Source of the DNA: Paraburkholderia franconis
GTDB lineage: Bacteria > Pseudomonadota > Gammaproteobacteria > Burkholderiales > Burkholderiaceae
Reading direction: 5' to 3'
DNA length: 64,000 nucleotides
Assembly (NCBI RefSeq): GCF_009362735.1
Contig: NZ_WHNP01000004.1
Span: 278,481 to 342,480 of the forward strand
In this document: positions 53,211 to 60,357 of the stretch, piece after piece
Layout of the letters: each line of letters starts with the position of its first letter
How positions within the stretch are numbered: the first letter of the stretch is position 1
Translations under genes and position numbers: made by a program
Notes under the pieces: generated by a model
Databases searched by the model: none
Seen by the model: the letters and a program-made list of their open reading frames with translations, nothing else
Told to the model about the DNA's origin: nothing

Positions 53211-56200
53211 ATGCGTACCAGAGAACAGTCCACGTTTGCATGTGAAAGTAGCAGGCCCGCCGTCAGGCGCAGCCACGTGCTGATGCTTGGCGCGCTTGCC
53301 GCGTCGGTGTCGGCCGTGGGTCACGCGCAAACGTCGACCGTCCCTGACGTTCGGTTCAACGATGACTTCCTGATGAAGCCACGCGGGCGGAACATCGACA
53401 TTTCCCGCTTCGAGCGTGGCAATCCGATTCCTGCCGGCGACTATCCCGTCGACATTTATGTCAACGGTAACTGGAACGGCAAGGGGCTGGTGCGTTTCAT
53501 TGCGCAGGAAGGGAGGGACAGCGCCGTCCCTTGCTTCGACAAGGCATTGCTGCAGCGCCTTGGGTTGAATTTCGACGTGTTGTCGGACGCCGCGCGCGCC
53601 GAGATTCAAAGGGCGGGGGCGGGGGAGTGCGTCAATCTTGCGGCCATCTCCGAGAGCGCTTCATATCAGTTCGACCTGTCGGATCTGCGCTTCGATCTCA
53701 GCTTGCCCCAGGCCATCGTGCTGCGTGCTCCACGAGGTTATGTGAGCCCTGAACTGTGGGACGAAGGCGTGCCGTCCGCGACGTTCGGCTACAACGCGAG
53801 CACGTTCCATTATTCAGGCCATGGCAATTCGGGCACGCAGTCGTTCATTGCGCTGAACGCGGGCGTCAATATCGGCAGCTGGCACTTTCGCCAGCAGTCG
53901 TCATTGCAGCAGGCGACAGGCCGGGGCACGACGTATCAGGACATCGCGACATACCTGCAGCACGATATTCCGTCGCTGAAGAGTCAGCTGATTCTCGGCG
54001 ATTCGTATACCGACGGCGCGGTGTTCGACAGCATCGGCGTGCGCGGTGTGCAGCTCATAACCGATGACCGCATGCTGCCCGATTCGCTCCGGGGTTACGC
54101 GCCCGTGATTCGCGGCATCGCGACGTCGAATGCGCGCGTCACGGTAACGCAGAACGGCAACCGTCTGTATGAAACAGTCGTTGCGCCGGGGCCGTTCGAA
54201 ATCAACGATCTCTATGCGACCGGTTATGGCGGGAATCTGCTCGTCACCGTGACGGAGGCGGACGGTAGCCAGCACAGCTACACGGTTCCGTATGCCTCGG
54301 TGACGCAGTTGCTGCGTCCGGGGGCGACGCGCTACAACCTCATCGGCGGCGTGATCCGCGACGCGCAGATCGATCATCATAACGCGCTCGTGCAAGGCAC
54401 GATTCAGCGAGGCATCAGCAACGCCGTCACTGGGTATGCAGGCACGATCCTCGCAGACGGATATATCGCCGGACTCGTTGGCGCGGCTTTCAATACGCCG
54501 TTTGGCGCGCTGTCCGCTGACGTCACGGAAGCTCAGGCGAGCGTTCCCCACAGTCATCAGGGCACGACGGGGCAGAGCTTCCGTATCGGCTGCAGCATGT
54601 TCATGCCGCAGACGGATACGAACCTGGCGGTGGCGGCGTACCGCTACTCGTCGAGCGGATTTTGGACATTGCGCGATGCGATGCTTGGCCGCGACTCGTC
54701 GCTTTCCGGGCAGGATCCGGCGCGCGTCGATCGCCAGCGCAATCAGATTCAGGTGACGCTCAACCAGAGTCTCGGCGAGAAAGGGGGCAATCTGTACGTC
54801 GTCGGCTCGACCGCGGACTACTGGAATCGGCATGGCACGATGACGCAATTCCAGCTCGGCTATAACAACACGGTGCGGCTGTTCGAAACGCCCGTGAGCT
54901 ACAACCTGTCGATGGGGCGTCAATCGAACGGCGTAAACGGTCAAACCAGCAATCAGGTGTACGCGAGCGTGTCCGTGCCGCTCGGCAAGTCGCCTCGCGC
55001 GCCGCAACTCACGACGAGCGTCGTGCACGACAGCAGTTCGGGCTGGTCGGAGCAAGCCATGCTGACGGGTTCCGCTGGTGTGGACAGCCAGTTCAGCTAC
55101 GGCGTCTTTGGCTCGCATATGCCAGGTTCGACGACGGGCGGCGGCAATGCGCAGTATCGCAGTCCATACGCGACGTTCTCGGGCAGCGCGAGCGGTGGCT
55201 CCGGCTTCGCGCAGGCTTCCGCAGGCATTCAGGGTGCGATTGTTGCCCATCCGGGCGGTGTAACGCTTGCCAACTATCTTGGCGACACGATTGCCGTCGT
55301 CGAGGCGAAGGGCGCCGAGGGCGCGCGCATCACGAACGGATCGGGCGTGCGCATCGATAGCCGCGGCTATGCCGTCGTGCCGTATCTGGCGCCTTACTCG
55401 CTCAATACCGTCGATATCGATCCGAAGGGGATTCCCCTTGACGTCGAATTCAAGGCGACGAGCCAGCAGGTCGCGCCGCGCGCGAACTCGGTGGTCATGG
55501 TGCGTTTCCCCACGGTGATCGGACGGTCCGCCGTCATCTCCACGAAGCTGCCTAACGGTGCGTCGTTGCCGTTCGGCGCGACGGTCACGGACGAGAAGGG
55601 CAATGCCGTCGGTGCGATTGGTCAGAACAGTCAGCTATTCGTGAGCGGCATCGCGGACGAAGGCACCCTGGTCGCAAAGTGGGGCGGCGAGGCGGACCAG
55701 ACATGCGAGATCGCGTACCGCTTGCCTCCGAAGTCCGAGGACAGAGGCGCGTATGCACACGCAACGGGTGTGTGCGGTGACGTCGGTATTGCATCGAATG
55801 GTGCATCGAAGCAGGCGGCCACGTCGAAGCCTGTTGCCGTCGAAAGCAAGCCCGTCGCAGCGATGGGCGGTGCGCAGTCCGCCGGACATGCCCCCGCCGC
55901 GAGTGCCGCGCCCAGCGCGCAGGAAGCCGCACGCCACACGTTGCCGGCGACACCGGTTGAGCCGGTGGCCGCGGCAACCGCGATCAGCCCTGTTGCGCTG
56001 GTGCCGACCTTCCCGACGCTCGCGCGAGCGGCTAACGCGCCGCTGCGCGTGCCGACAGAGGTCGTCAAGCGCACGTCGGCGTGGGATGACTGGCAGCCGA
56101 AGCCTGCCATCTCCACAGGCGACAGCCAGCCGCCAGTCGACGCGGCGCCCGTGGTCAGCACGAGTTACGCGGCGCCTGCCATCGAAGAAGCGATTGCGTC

Positions 56201-56333
56201 GAATGTCGCGACGACCGACCAGACGGATGGCGCCGGGCGGCTGATGCAGTTGATGAGCGCTGCACCCGTGACGACGAAGGCACGCGTTTCGACTTTGTCG
56301 GTCGTGTCGATGGACAGTGGGGCTGGGCAATGA
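53211..56333 (+). CDS. Outer-membrane fimbrial usher with long C-terminal extension
   Basis: A 1040-residue usher (FimD/PapC family). It has a signal region (VLMLGALAASVSAVGHA), an N-terminal domain (FNDDFLMKPRGRNIDISRFE), the barrel and plug (blocks GDSYTDGAVFDSIGVRGVQL and RGYAPVIRGIATSNARVTV), and a C-terminal domain ending with CEIAYRLP near residue 838. Normal ushers stop about here. This one continues for almost 200 residues of low-complexity Ala/Pro/Val/Ser sequence with no known domain. I start at the ATG 53211. It exports and polymerises the pilin and the tip-type subunit. Confidence 0.9.
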   Translation: MRTREQSTFACESSRPAVRRSHVLMLGALAASVSAVGHAQTSTVPDVRFNDDFLMKPRGRNIDISRFERGNPIPAGDYPVDIYVNGNWNGKGLVRFIAQEGRDSAVPCFDKALLQRLGLNFDVLSDAARAEIQRAGAGECVNLAAISESASYQFDLSDLRFDLSLPQAIVLRAPRGYVSPELWDEGVPSATFGYNASTFHYSGHGNSGTQSFIALNAGVNIGSWHFRQQSSLQQATGRGTTYQDIATYLQHDIPSLKSQLILGDSYTDGAVFDSIGVRGVQLITDDRMLPDSLRGYAPVIRGIATSNARVTVTQNGNRLYETVVAPGPFEINDLYATGYGGNLLVTVTEADGSQHSYTVPYASVTQLLRPGATRYNLIGGVIRDAQIDHHNALVQGTIQRGISNAVTGYAGTILADGYIAGLVGAAFNTPFGALSADVTEAQASVPHSHQGTTGQSFRIGCSMFMPQTDTNLAVAAYRYSSSGFWTLRDAMLGRDSSLSGQDPARVDRQRNQIQVTLNQSLGEKGGNLYVVGSTADYWNRHGTMTQFQLGYNNTVRLFETPVSYNLSMGRQSNGVNGQTSNQVYASVSVPLGKSPRAPQLTTSVVHDSSSGWSEQAMLTGSAGVDSQFSYGVFGSHMPGSTTGGGNAQYRSPYATFSGSASGGSGFAQASAGIQGAIVAHPGGVTLANYLGDTIAVVEAKGAEGARITNGSGVRIDSRGYAVVPYLAPYSLNTVDIDPKGIPLDVEFKATSQQVAPRANSVVMVRFPTVIGRSAVISTKLPNGASLPFGATVTDEKGNAVGAIGQNSQLFVSGIADEGTLVAKWGGEADQTCEIAYRLPPKSEDRGAYAHATGVCGDVGIASNGASKQAATSKPVAVESKPVAAMGGAQSAGHAPAASAAPSAQEAARHTLPATPVEPVAAATAISPVALVPTFPTLARAANAPLRVPTEVVKRTSAWDDWQPKPAISTGDSQPPVDAAPVVSTSYAAPAIEEAIASNVATTDQTDGAGRLMQLMSAAPVTTKARVSTLSVVSMDSGAGQ

Positions 56334-56409
56334 CGCAGTATCGTGCGGCCGTTGGGATGTTTGCGATGCAGACATCGCACAGGCGGATGAAATCACAGAG
56401 GTGAATGAA

Positions 56410-56697
56410 ATGCAGGGATATCTGTATCGGGTGGCGCGAGTTGCGTCGACGGCTGTTGTTTTCGCAGCGACGATAACTTTCGCGAGCAGCGCGCTGGCGA
56501 GCGGGCCTATGGTTGGACCATTTACGCCGCAGCTCATGATGCGCGGCGCAACTGCGCGCGGCCCCGTCGTCACTCAGCCGGCGATCACGGCCGCACCTGT
56601 CGGCGCTTCGGCGGCAGGTGCGAATCAGGCTGCCAATGCGGCTGCTCAGTCTGCTCAACAGCAAAACGGTAGGCGGGGCGGCGGGAGGGGGTTGTAA
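56410..56697 (+). CDS. Small exported Gly/Gln/Ala-rich protein of the fimbrial operon
   Basis: A 95-residue protein with a signal peptide (VASTAVVFAATITFASSALA) and a short mature part. The middle is GPMVGPFTPQLMMRGATARG, and the end is Ala/Gln-rich and finishes GRRGGGRGL. It has no Cys and no pilin features. The stop overlaps the next gene's ATG, so it is part of the operon. Function unknown. Its C-terminus resembles that of the peptide at 57870-58007 (GGGL). Confidence 0.7.
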   Translation: MQGYLYRVARVASTAVVFAATITFASSALASGPMVGPFTPQLMMRGATARGPVVTQPAITAAPVGASAAGANQAANAAAQSAQQQNGRRGGGRGL

Positions 56698-57758
56698 TGC
56701 GTGCGCTTCTCTCATACCTGATCGCGTGCTTTACGCAGAGAGAGCGGAAGGCGAGTCGGCTCGCGCTTGTTCCGTGTGTTCTCATCTGGGCGTTGCTGCC
56801 CGTTGGCGCAAACGCGGCCACCTGCACGCCAAATCCTTCGGCAACCTTTTCGATGGCGTTCCCCGTCACGATCGTCGTTCCGCGAGATTTGCCCGTCGGT
56901 GCGGACATACCCGCCCCGGTAGTCCAACAGCAGGTCCCTGTCGACGGGAGTGTTGGAATCTCATGCACCTTCACTGGTTCCGAGACTGTGCCCGCTGTCT
57001 TCACGAACTATCAGGTAGGCAGTTCGTCGGGCATCGTTACGCCGATCGGAAATACGGGTGTCGGCTACAAGTTGCACTCGGATACTACCGGCAGCGACTA
57101 CGTGACAGGTACGAAGAATCTGGGGGTGGCGGCGTTTGCAGCCGGCCCGACGTCATGTTCCGTTGCACCGTGTCACCATGTTATGGGGCCAGTCATGACG
57201 ATGACGCTAGTCAAGCTGCAACAGACGCTCAACAATCCTACCTTGCCGAGTGGCAAGTATATGGATGTCACCATCGGCGGATATCTGGCTTCGACGGTGT
57301 CGCTCGCGAATCCCATTCAGATCGTCAGCCAGACCTGTTCGGTCACCACGTCGTCGATCGACGTCGATCTCGGAAGCGTATCGATCAGGAAATTCACGAC
57401 GATGGGATCGGGGTCCGATCCGGTGAATTTCAGCATCGGAGTCGATTGCACCGGGCTGACGACAAATTTGGGCATTACGTTCACGGATGCAGTCAACCCG
57501 TCGAACCAGACAAACACGTTGCCGTTGAGTTCGACGTCGACGGCGAGCGGTGTCGGCATCCAGATCTTGCGAAACGGGACGGCCGTTGCGTATGGTCCCG
57601 ACTCGAACATCGCCGGCACGACCAATCAGATCATGATCGGTCAGGTGAACGGCACGGCAACGACGATCCCGCTGGCCGCGCGCTACGTGCAGACAGCGTC
57701 ATCCATCCGTGGCGGTTCGGCAAATGGAAGGGCCACGTTCACGATGTCGTATCAATAG
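56697..57758 (+). CDS. Fimbrial tip/minor subunit, two-domain
   Basis: A 353-residue exported protein. The signal peptide comes after a 20-residue polar start (LVPCVLIWALLPVGANA). An N-terminal domain of about 185 residues has several Cys (AATCTPNP, ISCTFTG, SCSVAPCHH). A C-terminal pilin domain starts QTCSVTTSSIDVDLGSVSI and ends FTMSYQ, the donor-strand and chaperone signature. This is the layout of a tip adhesin: a lectin-like domain plus a pilin domain. The receptor is unknown. Confidence 0.83.
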   Translation: MRALLSYLIACFTQRERKASRLALVPCVLIWALLPVGANAATCTPNPSATFSMAFPVTIVVPRDLPVGADIPAPVVQQQVPVDGSVGISCTFTGSETVPAVFTNYQVGSSSGIVTPIGNTGVGYKLHSDTTGSDYVTGTKNLGVAAFAAGPTSCSVAPCHHVMGPVMTMTLVKLQQTLNNPTLPSGKYMDVTIGGYLASTVSLANPIQIVSQTCSVTTSSIDVDLGSVSIRKFTTMGSGSDPVNFSIGVDCTGLTTNLGITFTDAVNPSNQTNTLPLSSTSTASGVGIQILRNGTAVAYGPDSNIAGTTNQIMIGQVNGTATTIPLAARYVQTASSIRGGSANGRATFTMSYQ

Positions 57759-57869
57759 GGATGGCCCACGGAACGGTATTCAGGAATTGACAGGGATAGC
57801 AATGTCACTGTTGGTGTTAGCAGTAGAAGTAGTTGGGTCTTTTCATAATTTTTTTAGTAGGTAACAGAA

Positions 57870-58007
57870 ATGCAAAAAGTCGAACGCAACGCATTGGAAC
57901 AATCGAAGGTCGCAGGCGGTTGCTGCAAGTGCTGCTGCAAGCCGAATCCGACGCCGACGCCGGTGACGCCCCCGGCAGGTGGCGGCTCGCAGGGCGGCGG
58001 CCTGTAA
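57870..58007 (+). CDS. Short Cys-rich peptide with double-glycine leader (RiPP/bacteriocin-like precursor)
   Basis: A 45-residue gene, ATG to TAA. The first 17 residues (MQKVERNALEQSKVAGG) look like a double-glycine leader: hydrophobic/charged spacing and a GG at the -2/-1 position. The predicted core starts CCKCCCK (five Cys in seven residues), then a Pro/Thr stretch PNPTPTPVTPP and a Gly-rich tail ending GGGL. A C39-peptidase ABC exporter, HlyD and TolC lie downstream. C39 peptidases cut after GG, so export with leader removal is the likely fate. It could be a bacteriocin, signal, metal-binding peptide or modified RiPP; no known family is evident. GTAGGT precedes the ATG. A terminator follows 50 bp later, so it may be expressed more strongly than the exporter. 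Confidence 0.75.
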   Translation: MQKVERNALEQSKVAGGCCKCCCKPNPTPTPVTPPAGGGSQGGGL

Positions 58008-58056
58008 TCACCGGTCCAGTGCACCCCGGTCATCATTGACCGCATCGCGCTGACAT

Positions 58057-58085
58057 AGCCCCACGCCTCGAGCGTGGGGCTTTTG
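58057..58085 (+). terminator. Terminator between peptide gene and export genes
   Basis: A perfect 10-bp stem, AGCCCCACGC pairing with GCGTGGGGCT, with a CTCGA loop and TTTGCGCTT after it. It separates the small peptide from the acyltransferase-like gene, so it may cause partial attenuation. Confidence 0.8.
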
Positions 58086-58136
58086 CGCTTGTTTGCCCGT
58101 TTCCATTTCCGATCCCGATCCTCGAATCCTCACTTT

Positions 58137-59102
58137 ATGACGTCGTGGAAGTCCCCACTCGAGTGGCCTGGCGCCGTTCGGCGCCGCCTGGATCGCGCTT
58201 TCAAAAACATCGATCGTTTCGCCGTTCGCGCGCTGATGTCGCGCATTCCGCTCGGTGCCATCGAGCCGCTTTCCGGTGCTATCGTGCTGTCTCAATGCCT
58301 GTGCAGTCCGAGCGTTCGCTGGAGCGGAATCGAGCGCCGCGATTTCGCGCTTGATGTGATGAAGAAGGGCGACCTGAGCAGCCGTCGCCTGCTCGCAGCC
58401 CGCACCCTGGAAAAGCTGGTCGACCAGCGCCTTCACTTCGGCCGTCAACGCCATTTCGCGGAAGCATGGCCCGACCTTCAACGTATCGCCAGCACGCTTG
58501 CACAGAACATCGCGCGGCTGAAGCGCGAAGCGCCCGGCCGCCCCATCATCGTGTCACCGTTTCACTACGTATCGCAGTACGCCAACATCTACGTGATCGA
58601 CGATCTGCGCGCGAAGCTCGGCCTTTCGCGGATCGGCGTCGTGTCCGGCGTGCCGCGCGATCTCTATGGCAGCGACGACGCGATGATTCCCAATGTCGAC
58701 GTGCTGTACACGTATAGCCAGGACAATCGCAGCGGCCTTGGACTACAGGTCGCGCGCTCGCTCAGGCGCAATGGTGTCGTCGTGATTTTTGCCGACGTGC
58801 CGCCGTACACGTTGCATCGCTACCCGATGGAGACCGTCGGCGTGTCGATCTTCGGCCGCGCGGCGCGCATTCACAACGGCGTGTTCCGCATGGGAGCACC
58901 GCTCGACGCGATCCTGTTGCCGTTCTATCTGCGCTTCGAGCACGGCAGGTTCGACGGTACTGTTATCGAGCCCATACGGCTCGCCGATCCCGACGCGCCG
59001 CAACGCGTCGCGCGCGAGATCGAGCAGGCGCTCATGACCAACTTCGAGCGCTCGCTCGTCGCAGGTCATCCTTCCCTGTACGCGTTTGCGCCCGCGAAAT
59101 AG
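58137..59102 (+). CDS. LpxL/HtrB-like acyltransferase-fold protein (degenerate motif)
   Basis: A 321-residue protein resembling lysophospholipid/lipid A acyltransferases: PIIVSPFHYVSQYANIYVID, then GVVVIFADVPPYTLH, IFGRAARIHNGVFRMGAPLD and AILLPFYLRFEHG. In LpxL the catalytic motif is H-x4-D/E; here His143 is followed by YVSQY, so the acid is missing or moved. There is no N-terminal membrane helix. Next to a peptide with a Cys-rich core and its exporter, it could acylate the peptide, or it may be a cell-envelope enzyme. I start at 58137 because an earlier ATG lies inside the terminator. Confidence 0.55.
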   Translation: MTSWKSPLEWPGAVRRRLDRAFKNIDRFAVRALMSRIPLGAIEPLSGAIVLSQCLCSPSVRWSGIERRDFALDVMKKGDLSSRRLLAARTLEKLVDQRLHFGRQRHFAEAWPDLQRIASTLAQNIARLKREAPGRPIIVSPFHYVSQYANIYVIDDLRAKLGLSRIGVVSGVPRDLYGSDDAMIPNVDVLYTYSQDNRSGLGLQVARSLRRNGVVVIFADVPPYTLHRYPMETVGVSIFGRAARIHNGVFRMGAPLDAILLPFYLRFEHGRFDGTVIEPIRLADPDAPQRVAREIEQALMTNFERSLVAGHPSLYAFAPAK

Positions 59103-59126
59103 CACGTAATAGCCCTTAGAGAATCG

Positions 59127-60353
59127 ATGCGGGCTGTACCGCGGAACATTATGGAACCAACCACTCTTCCTCAATTCAAGGACGTGCCGTGGCGATGGAT
59201 CGCGTACTGCGCGTCAGGCATCGTCGTAGCGGCCGTCGCATTCGGTTTTCTGCATCAGGTCGAACTCAAGCAGGACGTCCAGTGCGAAATCGTCTCGCCA
59301 TCCGACGTGAAAGTACAGGGCTTGAACGGGCTCGTGTCGTCTGTCTATGTGCGTCCCGGCGAGCGCGTGATCGCGGGCATGCCGCTTTTCAGCGTGCAAC
59401 GCGACCTGTCGCTTGCGAGCGACGGGCGCCAGCGGCCCATGTTCGACGAACAGATGCGCGATGAACAGATTCGCACCGCCGATCAGCAGTACGAGCAGCG
59501 CAAGGTGCAGTTGGGCGCGCAGCTCGACGCGTCGAATGCGACGGCCGAAAGCCGTCGCGCCGAGGTGGCCGCGCTCGACGAACAGGTCGCGCAAAACCGG
59601 CAACTCGTCGCCGAGGCACAGCGCAAGCTGAGCCGGCTGCAATCGGTGTCCGACTACGTGAGCGCTGATCGCGTCGAGCAGGCGAGCGCCGACATGCACC
59701 AGGCGAAGGTCTCGGTCGCGCAAGGCGTCGCGCGGCATGAGCAACTGAACGGCGAAATCGCGACGCTGCGCAGCACGCAAAGCGATCTGGCAGCACAGCT
59801 GAAGGAGAACGATGCGAGACATGCTCGCGATGTTCAGGACATCCAGATGCGCTTCGAACAGACGCGCCAGAATTCCACGATTTCCGCGCCGAAGTCGGGC
59901 GTCGTGACGTTCTCCGCACTCGTGGCCGGCCGCACGCTGGACCCGGCCGATGTTGCGCTCGTCATTTCGTCCGACGACAAAGGCGCGCTACGCGCCGCGC
60001 TGCGCATCCCGTCGCGCCGTCGCGGCTTCGTGCAGACAGGACAGACGGTGCGTCTCAAGTTCGACGCGTTTCCCTACGTGAAATTCGGCACCTACGAGGC
60101 GCACATCGACGCAATCTCGCAGACCACGGTCCAGTCACCGATGTCGCCATCGCCCGCGATGGCAACGGGGTCGAAGGACAACGGCGAAGGCGATTTCATG
60201 GCGTGGGCGACTTTGCGCGGCAAGACGTTCGATTACGGCAAGCAGCACTTCGACATCCTGCCCGGCATGCGCGCGACGGCAAGCATCGTCGTCGAACGCA
60301 GAACGATTGCGGAGTGGGTACTTGAACCGTTATTTCGCATGATCAGAGGTTGA
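59127..60353 (+). CDS. HlyD-family periplasmic adaptor (type I secretion)
   Basis: A 408-residue membrane-fusion protein. It has one N-terminal TM helix (WIAYCASGIVVAAVAFGFL), a lipoyl/barrel-sandwich half (VKVQGLNGLVSSVYVRPGER), a long coiled coil (about residues 110-235) and the second lipoyl half (STISAPKSGVVTFSAL). It bridges the inner-membrane C39 ABC exporter and TolC. An alternative ATG at 59151 (MEPTTLPQFKD) lies just before the TM segment. The C39 gene follows after four bases. Confidence 0.88.
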   Translation: MRAVPRNIMEPTTLPQFKDVPWRWIAYCASGIVVAAVAFGFLHQVELKQDVQCEIVSPSDVKVQGLNGLVSSVYVRPGERVIAGMPLFSVQRDLSLASDGRQRPMFDEQMRDEQIRTADQQYEQRKVQLGAQLDASNATAESRRAEVAALDEQVAQNRQLVAEAQRKLSRLQSVSDYVSADRVEQASADMHQAKVSVAQGVARHEQLNGEIATLRSTQSDLAAQLKENDARHARDVQDIQMRFEQTRQNSTISAPKSGVVTFSALVAGRTLDPADVALVISSDDKGALRAALRIPSRRRGFVQTGQTVRLKFDAFPYVKFGTYEAHIDAISQTTVQSPMSPSPAMATGSKDNGEGDFMAWATLRGKTFDYGKQHFDILPGMRATASIVVERRTIAEWVLEPLFRMIRG

Positions 60354-60357
60354 AGGA

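Noticed and set aside
57803..57865. A 20-codon frame (MSLLVLAVEVVGSF then HNFFSR) just upstream of the Cys-rich peptide
   Set aside because: It has a weak GGGAT ribosome site and a hydrophobic start, but no Cys, no GG motif and no support beyond being open; it could be a leader region of the peptide mRNA.
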